Of a stretch of 26,103 bases of DNA, positions 1 to 5,903 are shown piece after piece. Source of the stretch: a virus; the IMG/VR virus record IMGVR_UViG_3300041016_000764, positions 1-26,103 of that record. The stretch is one strand, 5' to 3'. The stretch's first letter is position 1. Every line of letters starts with the position of its first letter. Below the pieces are notes generated by a model. It saw nothing but the letters and a program-made list of their open reading frames with translations. It was not told the origin of the DNA and made no database searches. Position numbers and translations under genes: made by a program.

Positions 1-60
1 TAATGACTGGGATTATGTCAAATAGTAATCATATTTTATAACCAATAAACAACTTTACCC

Positions 61-1053
61 ATGAGTTACATTTTAAATCTTAGCCTCCCGCTGTGGTGGC
101 TCTTTTTACCGCTTATTATTGCGGGATTATTAGCTACTAATCTTTACCGAGCGCAAAACATTTTTATCAAGGTAAAGGCTAACTATCAATCTCAACTTAG
201 AGAGGCGCAAAACCGTTTAGATGAGGCTTTGGCTTCTGAAAAAGAACTTAGAGCTGCTGCATTAAACGGCGTTCACGAGCTTAAAGAGGCTACCGCTAAA
301 TTACATAAGCTCGAATCTGATAGCGTAGAGCGTGAGGTGTTAATCGTTCAGTTACGCAAGGATTTAGCTACTGAAAATGAAATATTGTCAGGGCGATTAG
401 CAGACAAGAATAGTATTATTGAGCAGCTAAAATCCAAGATTGAACTATCAGAACTGGCGCATAATGAAACGAAGGCAGACTTAGAAGGATTAGAGCAACA
501 ATTTACAGAAGCCTTATCTGTTATCAGTCGCACTAAGCGAGCGACAAAGCAATGGGATAAAATTATGAAAGAAAAGGCAGTTAATGTGGTAAATACTGTA
601 ATCGAGGCAGTAAAGCAAAAGCAACCCGAAACTATTACGCATGATATACTAGGAGTACCTAGAATAGTTTTAGCAGGCCAATCGGAGGATTTTAATGCCC
701 GTCACATTCAAGACTTAGGCAGCGAGGTGGTACGAGGTATTGCAGAGCAGAAGAAAGCGATTGAAAAAGAGCTGACTAGTGTGGTGGATATGTCGCTATT
801 AGAGGCAGGGGATAGTGTAAGATTTAGGCATGGGGATATTGAAGTAGTACGTGATATTATAAAAGAAGGAGATAATGAACAGCTTTATTTAGTAAGTACA
901 AGAAATAGTGCCTGGTACTATTCAGTAAGTGGTAAATGGCAAATAGTTGCAGATTGTGACCTAGATATTGTCCAAATAATCAAGCCCGCTAAATGTTATA
1001 AATCAAACAAGCCTTGCCAATTCAATTGCGACGGCTTATGCAAAAACTCTTAG
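61..1053 (+). CDS. Membrane-anchored coiled-coil protein, function unknown
   Basis: Unknown protein of 330 residues. A strongly hydrophobic stretch at about residues 7-29 looks like a single N-terminal membrane anchor. A long charged heptad-rich region, about 40-170, should form a coiled coil. The C-terminal third is a small globular part ending in a cysteine cluster (C312, C319, C323, C327) that could bind a metal or form disulfides. The ATG at 61 follows an A/T-rich leader; no promoter was seen in the 60 bases before it, so transcription may enter from upstream of the window. The next gene starts 2 bases after its stop. It could be an envelope-spanning or tethering protein, but no family is recognised. 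Confidence 0.75.
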   Translation: MSYILNLSLPLWWLFLPLIIAGLLATNLYRAQNIFIKVKANYQSQLREAQNRLDEALASEKELRAAALNGVHELKEATAKLHKLESDSVEREVLIVQLRKDLATENEILSGRLADKNSIIEQLKSKIELSELAHNETKADLEGLEQQFTEALSVISRTKRATKQWDKIMKEKAVNVVNTVIEAVKQKQPETITHDILGVPRIVLAGQSEDFNARHIQDLGSEVVRGIAEQKKAIEKELTSVVDMSLLEAGDSVRFRHGDIEVVRDIIKEGDNEQLYLVSTRNSAWYYSVSGKWQIVADCDLDIVQIIKPAKCYKSNKPCQFNCDGLCKNS

Positions 1054-1055
1054 TT

Positions 1056-1358
1056 ATGTATAAAGTAATTGATATTAGTGACCCTGAACATTGCCTAGAA
1101 GAGACGTATCAGTTTGAAACAAAACAAGACGTTGCAAACTTTATTAGTGCGCTTATAGATGCGCCGTTTTGCCGATTTGTGGTTATCATTTTGCGTGAAT
1201 TAGAGATAGCTAGTAGTAACAAGGATAGTTTAAAAGGTATGTTTACAGTTGCCCCCGCTTCGTTTACAATAACAAACGGCAACCAAAAGCAATTTGAGCC
1301 TATCAAGATATACCGCTTTAAAAACAAAGCTGATTATATTAGATGGCTTTTGGAATAA
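1056..1358 (+). CDS. Small hypothetical protein
   Basis: Unknown protein of 100 residues. The frame is open from a TTG at 1014 inside the previous gene, but the ATG at 1056, immediately after the upstream stop at 1053, gives a clean coupled start and is preferred. It begins MYKVIDISDPEH and has an alternating hydrophobic pattern consistent with a small alpha/beta fold, ending with an aromatic helix (YIRWLLE). It is the last gene before a hairpin at 1385-1410, so it probably forms a two-gene unit with the coiled-coil gene. Confidence 0.65.
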   Translation: MYKVIDISDPEHCLEETYQFETKQDVANFISALIDAPFCRFVVIILRELEIASSNKDSLKGMFTVAPASFTITNGNQKQFEPIKIYRFKNKADYIRWLLE

Positions 1359-1384
1359 ATAGCAATTCTTTTTTATATGCGTGT

Positions 1385-1417
1385 GAGCCGTTGCTGTAAA
1401 GTTGCGGCTCGTTTTAT
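1385..1417 (+). terminator. Hairpin terminator with 14-nt loop
   Basis: A perfect six-base stem, GAGCCG at 1385-1390 with CGGCTC at 1405-1410, encloses a 14-base loop and is followed by GTTTTAT. It lies 26 bases after the stop of the preceding gene and before the next promoter, as expected for a terminator. The loop closely matches that of the hairpin at 2586-2609 although the stems differ. Confidence 0.55.
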
Positions 1418-1435
1418 AAAAATAATTCAAAATAC

Positions 1436-1466
1436 TTTGTAGCTGCAAAAATTACAGTTATATTTG
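1436..1466 (+). promoter_or_regulatory. Bacteroidota-type promoter
   Basis: TTTG at 1436-1439 is separated by exactly 19 bases from TATATTTG at 1459-1466, matching the Bacteroidota -33/-7 pattern TTTG-N19-TAnnTTTG. The gene at 1516 follows by about 50 bases. The site lies just after the hairpin at 1385-1417, so it opens a new transcription unit. Confidence 0.7.
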
Positions 1467-1515
1467 CGTATTATTTGGCATTAAAAAAATCTAATTAACT
1501 CGAAATCAAATCAAA

Positions 1516-2526
1516 ATGAAAAATCAAACAACGACCCGCTTTACTGTGGGAATGCCTGTAATTTATATTAACGACGGCGTTGTCATTAAGGCTAAAATTG
1601 ATACCGTAACTAAGCCAAAAGATGTAATGGGTAACTACCCTATTGTAATTAGCTGGGAATACGAAGGTAATAATTACGAAAGCGAAACATTCACTAATGG
1701 CGGATATAAGAGTATAGTTGACGACTATCCGTGCCTCTTTACCCTACCTGAATACGAAGCCCTCAAAAAGCTGACCGATTCGTTTGTGGATGGCACGTTT
1801 GGGAAAGAGCAGACTAAACCACAAGACAATCCAATAGTAAGCACAAAGCCTTTTGAAACTACCGAATGGGGCAAAAAGAATAAACCAACTGAAAAGCCTA
1901 CTCCGATTAGTGGCGAATGGAAAGAAACGATTGATTTATTAGACGAAAAAGAGCAGCCTGTTTATTTTGAGATAGGTATGAAAGTAGGGCATTTAGGCAC
2001 AGAAATGACTGGTATGGTATGCCGTAGGGACAATAGTACAAAAGAAGTTTGTGTTGATTTTGATTCAGATATAAAGTGGTTTACTTTTGACGGCAAGGTT
2101 CAGGATAGTAATATTCAAGCTATATATCCAATAGCACAATATAACCAAATTCAACTACCAAAATTACAACCTATACAAGTGCCGAAAGAGGACGTTATAG
2201 AGTTGCCTAGTTGGTTTAAGGGAGGTGTAGTGATTGAGAAAAAAAGTGTATTTGATTATATCATTAGCTTAGGTAGGGATATTGAAGATGTTTTTGATGG
2301 CTTTATGGAAAAGGCTTATATAGAGCTAAAAGAGTGCGTTTTTTATAGCTGCATGATTAAAGATTTAAGCAGTTGCAATAAATCAAAGCTTTTAATCATT
2401 GACTTTGTATATCGAAATACATACTATACAATGGTAATAGATTTTAATAACCTAGAAAGTAAGCATACGGAATTACTTATGGCGTACCAAAAAAACGGCA
2501 AAGATGTATCCGAAAAGCTTTGTTAA
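1516..2526 (+). CDS. SH3-like repeat protein, function unknown
   Basis: Hypothetical protein of 336 residues with its own promoter upstream. Two regions look like related small beta-barrel domains: about residues 7-85 (starting RFTVGMPVIY) and about 150-205 (YFEIGMKVGHLG through FDGKVQ). The second aligns by eye with the N-terminal half of the reverse-strand protein at 17741-18133: both have F-x-x-G-x-x-V-x-H-x-G, then V-x-V-D-F, then a GK and a YP. A linker rich in P, K and T separates the domains. The C-terminal region, about 225-336, is mixed alpha/beta and ends in cysteine. The family and function are not recognised; binding of nucleic acid or protein would be typical of such folds. Confidence 0.7.
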   Translation: MKNQTTTRFTVGMPVIYINDGVVIKAKIDTVTKPKDVMGNYPIVISWEYEGNNYESETFTNGGYKSIVDDYPCLFTLPEYEALKKLTDSFVDGTFGKEQTKPQDNPIVSTKPFETTEWGKKNKPTEKPTPISGEWKETIDLLDEKEQPVYFEIGMKVGHLGTEMTGMVCRRDNSTKEVCVDFDSDIKWFTFDGKVQDSNIQAIYPIAQYNQIQLPKLQPIQVPKEDVIELPSWFKGGVVIEKKSVFDYIISLGRDIEDVFDGFMEKAYIELKECVFYSCMIKDLSSCNKSKLLIIDFVYRNTYYTMVIDFNNLESKHTELLMAYQKNGKDVSEKLC

Positions 2527-2549
2527 TCAACAAAATAGCGTTATCTTTA
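2519..2549 (+). promoter_or_regulatory. Probable promoter for the 2642 gene group
   Basis: TTTG at 2519-2522 lies 19 bases before TATCTTTA at 2542-2549, one base short of the TAnnTTTG consensus. The -33 part overlaps the last codons of the preceding gene. The predicted transcript would carry a leader of roughly 85 bases containing the hairpin at 2586-2609. Confidence 0.5.
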
Positions 2550-2585
2550 CAACGCTTTATAAGTACTTTTCCATAAGATTTTAAG

Positions 2586-2616
2586 CCGCCTAGCTGCAAA
2601 GTCGGGCGGTTTATTT
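2586..2616 (+). terminator. Leader hairpin, terminator or attenuator
   Basis: CCGCC at 2586-2590 pairs with GGCGG at 2605-2609 around a 14-base loop, followed by TTTATTT. It lies between the promoter at 2519-2549 and the gene at 2642, so it may act as an attenuator rather than a simple end of transcription. Its loop matches that of the 1385 hairpin at 11 of 14 positions. Confidence 0.5.
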
Positions 2617-2641
2617 AGGCTAAATAAAAATAACCAATAAT

Positions 2642-3073
2642 ATGACAATTCCAAAATTTGAAGTCATCCAAACCAACAAAGGCTTGCAACTTGTAAGCGA
2701 TGCAGGACATAAGCACTACAAGCCCGCTATCGAGATGCTTTTGCAAAGTGAAATGTTTATTAAGCATAATGCACACTTATTACATGAGTACTATTTGGGA
2801 TTATGTATGATAGAAGCTGATACAGAAGGTAAAGTATTAGCTATTGCGCCACTACCTGATGACTATACATTAACAGACTATGCTAGATGGTTTGTGAAAG
2901 ATGCCTATTTTAATGTGGATTGTCTTACACTAACTGTAAAGAATGGTGGCAATGGAAACAGCCCAGGCGCAAAGCGGAAAGAACGACTATTGCAGATTAT
3001 TGAGCTGGTCAAAAAAGTATTTAACCTAACCGAACCTGAATATGAAAAAACGCAACCACAAGAAACGGTTTAA
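2642..3073 (+). CDS. Hypothetical protein
   Basis: Unknown protein of 143 residues, mixed charged and hydrophobic, with no membrane segment. It begins MTIPKFEVIQTNKG after an AACCAATAAT leader. A central part is rich in acidic and aromatic residues, a glycine-rich turn lies near residue 104 (NGGNGNSPG), and a basic amphipathic helix follows. The end overlaps the next small gene by 32 bases, suggesting translational coupling. It is the first gene of a unit running to about 3984. No family is recognised. Confidence 0.65.
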   Translation: MTIPKFEVIQTNKGLQLVSDAGHKHYKPAIEMLLQSEMFIKHNAHLLHEYYLGLCMIEADTEGKVLAIAPLPDDYTLTDYARWFVKDAYFNVDCLTLTVKNGGNGNSPGAKRKERLLQIIELVKKVFNLTEPEYEKTQPQETV

Positions 3074-3215
3074 ATACCGCTTAGGATACTCTAAAATGCT
3101 TAGACGTATAAAGATGCCTATTACGTTAGAAGACGCAACGGGACTATTAGTTTACGCTTTTAGTGTGCATGATTGTAATGATAAGGGGATAGTGAAATTT
3201 ATTCTAAAAAGATAA
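3042..3215 (+). CDS. Small basic protein, 57 residues
   Basis: An open frame of 57 codons starts at ATG 3042 inside the end of the previous gene and stops at TAA 3213-3215, five bases before the next start. The N-terminal 25 residues are very basic (MKKRNHKKRFKYRLGY), and the rest is a compact hydrophobic/charged segment. It fills an otherwise empty gap and has coding-like composition, so it is probably real. An internal ATG at 3096 could be an alternative start. The basic N-terminus suggests nucleic-acid contact, but this is only inference. Confidence 0.5.
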   Translation: MKKRNHKKRFKYRLGYSKMLRRIKMPITLEDATGLLVYAFSVHDCNDKGIVKFILKR

Positions 3216-3219
3216 CCTT

Positions 3220-3405
3220 ATGAAAGACCAAACTGTATATTCCGTTATCCTTGCTGATAAAAAGAACCCTGCTATAAAGCATATAGGTAAATCCGACACG
3301 CTAGGAGGGGCGCAAAAGATAAAGACAAAACGCACCGTAAGACCTGAGCAGCATCTTTGGATAGGTAAGTACGTAAACGGGGTGCTGAAAGAATCATTTG
3401 AATAA
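3220..3405 (+). CDS. Small hypothetical protein, 61 residues
   Basis: A 61-residue protein beginning MKDQTVYSVILADKK, starting 5 bases after the previous stop. It looks like a small beta-rich fold (TVYSVILAD, then HLWIGKYVNGVL at the end) with a basic middle. No family is recognised. Its position in a chain of tightly spaced small genes supports it being translated. Confidence 0.5.
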   Translation: MKDQTVYSVILADKKNPAIKHIGKSDTLGGAQKIKTKRTVRPEQHLWIGKYVNGVLKESFE

Positions 3406-3487
3406 CCGATTAAACACATTAAAATTGCAACAGGACGCAATTATACAAGAGTGTGTTAAACTTAAACAATCCAATCCAACTAAGTAG
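3398..3487 (+). CDS. Possible 29-residue peptide, TTG start
   Basis: A 29-codon frame starts at TTG 3398, overlapping the previous stop, and runs to TAG 3485-3487. It fills the gap before the peptidase gene and reads as an amphipathic helix (NRLNTLKLQQDAIIQ). The only available start is TTG and the length is small, so this is a weak call. Confidence 0.25.
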   Translation: MNNRLNTLKLQQDAIIQECVKLKQSNPTK

Positions 3488-3496
3488 CTTCGGCTA
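3482..3496 (+). repeat. UUCG hairpin, first of two identical 15-nt copies
   Basis: AAGTAGCTTCGGCTA at 3482-3496 is repeated exactly at 3991-4005. Here TAGC-TTCG-GCTA forms a short stem with a UUCG tetraloop directly before the peptidase gene, without a T tract. The two copies flank the single gene at 3505-3984. Confidence 0.65.
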
Positions 3497-3504
3497 ATAA
3501 AAAT

Positions 3505-3984
3505 ATGCACAAACAAACACAACCATACGGCTGCGGCTTATATGCAGTAGCTAATGCCTTGAAATTAGAAGGCTTTATTACACAAGAGCGATTAGAGAAA
3601 AGCAATTGTCCTGAGGGCGTTACAATCGGACAACTAAGCCGATATTTACAAGATGATAATTTACCTATAAGTATTGAACCGCTTTGGTATAATACGTCCG
3701 CAAAGAATATACCTAAGGCGGAGTTATTAATACAACCGCAAGGAGTTGATGTTGAATACTTACCTATTCTTATTGCAGTAAGGCATTCGCACAACTCACT
3801 AAATCATTTACTAGCTGGTAGGATAGATAAGAGCGGTATTCTTTATCTATATGATAGTCTTAGAGATGTAGAAGTAAAAACGACATTAAAAAGCTTAAAT
3901 AGCCTTTACCCTATCGTTTACGGATTGTTCTATTTCAAAAGCCTTGCAGAAGGTAAAGAGATATTTATACTTACTAATGATTGA
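3505..3984 (+). CDS. C39-like cysteine peptidase, putative
   Basis: Protein of 159 residues with the layout of papain-fold C39-type peptidases. Near the N-terminus, Q6-P-Y-G-C10-G-L with A14 and A16-N17-A18 resembles the Q...C-G...A motif with catalytic C10. HLLAGR gives H101, and LYLYDS gives D117 sixteen residues later, matching the usual His...Asp spacing. There is no signal peptide or membrane segment, so it probably acts in the cytoplasm, for example processing a phage or host protein. The transporter or leader-peptide genes normally seen with bacteriocin C39 peptidases are absent here. The gene is flanked by identical hairpins at 3482 and 3991 and could be a self-contained accessory unit. 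The catalytic fold call is moderate; the substrate is unknown. Confidence 0.55.
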   Translation: MHKQTQPYGCGLYAVANALKLEGFITQERLEKSNCPEGVTIGQLSRYLQDDNLPISIEPLWYNTSAKNIPKAELLIQPQGVDVEYLPILIAVRHSHNSLNHLLAGRIDKSGILYLYDSLRDVEVKTTLKSLNSLYPIVYGLFYFKSLAEGKEIFILTND

Positions 3985-3990
3985 ATTATC

Positions 3991-4012
3991 AAGTAGCTTC
4001 GGCTACTTTTTT
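3991..4012 (+). terminator. Intrinsic terminator, UUCG hairpin with T tract
   Basis: AAGTAGC-TTCG-GCTACTT forms a stem closed by a UUCG tetraloop, followed by a run of T at 4007-4012. It lies 6 bases after the peptidase stop and is a textbook intrinsic terminator, ending the 2642-3984 unit. The first 15 bases duplicate the hairpin at 3482-3496. Confidence 0.8.
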
Positions 4013-4017
4013 AAACC

Positions 4018-4072
4018 ACTTGAAAAAATATTATGTAAAGTCGCACTACATTTGAAAAAGTGTGTATCTTTG
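4018..4072 (+). promoter_or_regulatory. Late-type promoter for packaging/tail operon
   Basis: A TATCTTTG -7 box at 4065-4072 lies 21 bases before the ParB-like gene, but no TTTG lies at the -33 distance, suggesting help from an activator. GAAAAAGTGTG at 4054-4064 directly abuts the box; the promoter at 18866 has GAAAAGTGCG in the same place. TTATGTAAAGTC at 4031-4042 is the exact reverse complement of GACTTTACATAA at 18839-18850. TTGAAAAA occurs at both 4020 and 4052. Confidence 0.6.
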
Positions 4073-4093
4073 TGGAATTAATCTAAATAGCGT

Positions 4094-4678
4094 ATGAAGT
4101 TAAGTCAAATAAAGCAGAATCCTAAAAATCCTCGTGTAATCAAAGATGAGAAGTTTGAGAAGCTAAAACAAAGCATTGAGAATTTCCCCGAGATGATGTC
4201 TAAACGCCCTATGGTGTGCGTAACTGATACCGATGGTAAGTTATACCCACTTGGAGGAAATATGAGGCTTAAAGCACTAAAAGAATTAGGCTATGCAGAT
4301 ATTCCCGAAGCATGGGTGACACTGGCAGATGATTGGACAGTAGAACAAAGACTTGAATTTACTATAAAGGATAATGTAGGCTTTGGCGATTGGAACTTTG
4401 AGGAGTTGGCTAATGAGTGGGATAGTGAGCAATTAGGGGAATGGGGTTTGGAAGTGCCAAGTTTTGCCGCTGATATTGATTATTCAATCTTAAACGATAG
4501 TGATGTAAAAGACCAATTAGAAGACATGGCAAACGGTGTAAAGAAGGCTATACAAATAGAGTTTGAGGTAGAAGATTACGAGGTAGCAAAAGAGTTGGTA
4601 AAGTTTTGGCGTGAACAAAAGCTTTATATAGGTGGTTTTATGATTGAGAAACTAAAAACTGAAAAGGATAAATTATGA
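4094..4678 (+). CDS. ParB-like N-terminal domain protein
   Basis: Protein of 194 residues resembling phage ParB/sulfiredoxin-fold proteins. Early NPR (residues 12-14) and the box GGNMRLKAL at 54-62 correspond to the conserved G-x-x-R motif. Next comes the segment found in phage members beside packaging or methylation genes (IKDNVGFGDW and WGLEV, about 91-121). The C-terminal 60 residues are an acidic/basic helical tail. Such proteins bind and sometimes nick DNA or hydrolyse nucleotide; whether this one is enzymatic is unclear. It is first in the packaging operon behind a late-type promoter and overlaps the oxygenase gene by 4 bases (ATGA), so the two are probably made together. Confidence 0.75.
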   Translation: MKLSQIKQNPKNPRVIKDEKFEKLKQSIENFPEMMSKRPMVCVTDTDGKLYPLGGNMRLKALKELGYADIPEAWVTLADDWTVEQRLEFTIKDNVGFGDWNFEELANEWDSEQLGEWGLEVPSFAADIDYSILNDSDVKDQLEDMANGVKKAIQIEFEVEDYEVAKELVKFWREQKLYIGGFMIEKLKTEKDKL

Positions 4679-5445
4679 TACGATTAGATTTAAACCAAGT
4701 GCAACATACTAGAAAAGTAGGCGAACATTGCGAATATATTGAGCCTAATGTAAAAGACGATTGTGTATTTTATGCCGATGGTGTACCAGTTGGCTTTTTT
4801 ATGCGCTCAATGCCTGAAAAGGCGTCTAAGCTTGCAGACTTAGCAAATAGTGAGTTAAGAAGTAAGAATGTACCCAAAAGTGAAATGGGTAGAACATCGG
4901 GGCAAAAAGAGGGCGCAAATTCAGTTCAACAATACAGCACTATTATAGGAAGCGTACCGCCTAGACCTCATAATAGAAGACCATATCCAAGTATAAGCAG
5001 CGTACACCAAGTTAAAGGGGCGCAAACTTTTATTAAGGCTATGTTATTACTTGTAAAAGAAAGCGAAAGTATTATACATGATATACTACCTGAGCAATAT
5101 AAACAGCAAGTAGAGTTATTTAAAAATGTTCCTGATAAATGGAAGTTTGGCAACTTATTTACAAGCTCTATTTCAAATTACAATATTGCGGCAGCTTATC
5201 ATCGTGACGCTGGCAACATAGAAGGGGCTGTTAATGTGATAATCACTAAACGCTTAAATTCAAAAGGTGGTTGTTTGAATATTCCCGACTATGACGCAAC
5301 TATTGACCAATGCGACAACTCTATTTTAGTTTACCCTGCTTGGAGAAATTTACATGGAGTTACGCCAATTATTCCTACCTTTGAAGGCGGTTACAGAAAC
5401 AGTTTAGTATTCTATCCTTTGAAGGCTTTTGTTGGTTTAGATTGA
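4675..5445 (+). CDS. TET/JBP-like 2-oxoglutarate Fe(II) oxygenase
   Basis: Protein of 256 residues. The C-terminal half has the double-stranded beta-helix signature: H176-R-D178 (AAAYHRDAGN), a GG followed by a short strand at 198-204, H227 (NLHGV) as the third metal ligand, and R241 (GYRNSLVFY) as the likely 2-oxoglutarate-binding arginine. The HRDAGN form and the LHGVTP segment recall the TET/JBP branch, whose phage members oxidise 5-methylpyrimidines in DNA. The N-terminal ~110 residues are less conserved, with a proline- and arginine-rich stretch near 95-104. It sits between a ParB-like gene and terminase genes, as inferred for packaging-linked DNA modification. No methyltransferase is in this window. 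Other 2OG oxygenases remain possible. Confidence 0.65.
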   Translation: MIRLDLNQVQHTRKVGEHCEYIEPNVKDDCVFYADGVPVGFFMRSMPEKASKLADLANSELRSKNVPKSEMGRTSGQKEGANSVQQYSTIIGSVPPRPHNRRPYPSISSVHQVKGAQTFIKAMLLLVKESESIIHDILPEQYKQQVELFKNVPDKWKFGNLFTSSISNYNIAAAYHRDAGNIEGAVNVIITKRLNSKGGCLNIPDYDATIDQCDNSILVYPAWRNLHGVTPIIPTFEGGYRNSLVFYPLKAFVGLD

Positions 5446-5474
5446 TTCTAAATAACACCGAAATTACACCGACT

Positions 5475-5903
5475 ATGGATAAGAAAAATAACTTAAAAGA
5501 AGCGTGGAAAAAAGGGCAAAGCGGAAACCCAAAAGGAAGACCGCCTAAGCTAATAGCGAGTACTATAAAGGACTTAAAAGAAGCGGGCTACCAACCAGCA
5601 ACAGCGGCGCAAATAAAAGAAGCTAGTGAGGTTTTAATCACGCTTGATAAAGATAAGCTTGTAGAGATTGGCAAAGATGAGATGCAGCCGATGTACTTAC
5701 GTATAGTAGCGAGGGAGTTGTTAGGTAAGAAGGGTTTAGATGTAATGAATACAATCTTAGACCGAGCGCATGGCAAAGCGAAACAATCAGTAGAGCATAG
5801 CGGCGGCATAGATACTAACTTTACAGTAAGTCCAGTAGATACGGACGCAATAAAAGCGATATTCGAGAAAGTGAATGGAAATCAAAATAATCAAAGCAAG
5901 TGA
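5475..5903 (+). CDS. Candidate small terminase, DUF5681-like
   Basis: Protein of about 142 residues. The N-terminus carries WKKGQSGNPKGRPPKL, the basic motif typical of DUF5681-type phage proteins encoded just before large terminases. The remainder is helical, with a conserved-looking LRIVARELLGKKGLD segment. An open frame extends upstream to a TTG at 5442 overlapping the oxygenase stop, but ATG 5475, directly before MDKKNNLKEAW, is preferred. It overlaps the large terminase gene by 29 bases. The role in DNA recognition for packaging is inferred from position and motif. Confidence 0.65.
   Translation: MDKKNNLKEAWKKGQSGNPKGRPPKLIASTIKDLKEAGYQPATAAQIKEASEVLITLDKDKLVEIGKDEMQPMYLRIVARELLGKKGLDVMNTILDRAHGKAKQSVEHSGGIDTNFTVSPVDTDAIKAIFEKVNGNQNNQSK

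Noticed and set aside
13-22. TTATGTCAAA near the window start as a third copy of the late regulatory element
   Set aside because: It matches TTATGTAAAG only partly and no -7 box or GAAAAGTGYG block follows.
3204-3440. Minus-strand 78-codon frame over the small genes at 3220-3487
   Set aside because: It is antisense to a chain of closely spaced plus-strand genes and lacks a promoter or recognisable content.
4051-4072. TTTG at 4051-4054 as the -33 box of the 4065 promoter
   Set aside because: The spacer would be only 10 bases, far below the 17-19 seen at the other promoters; it is better seen as part of a repeated TTGAAAAA element.
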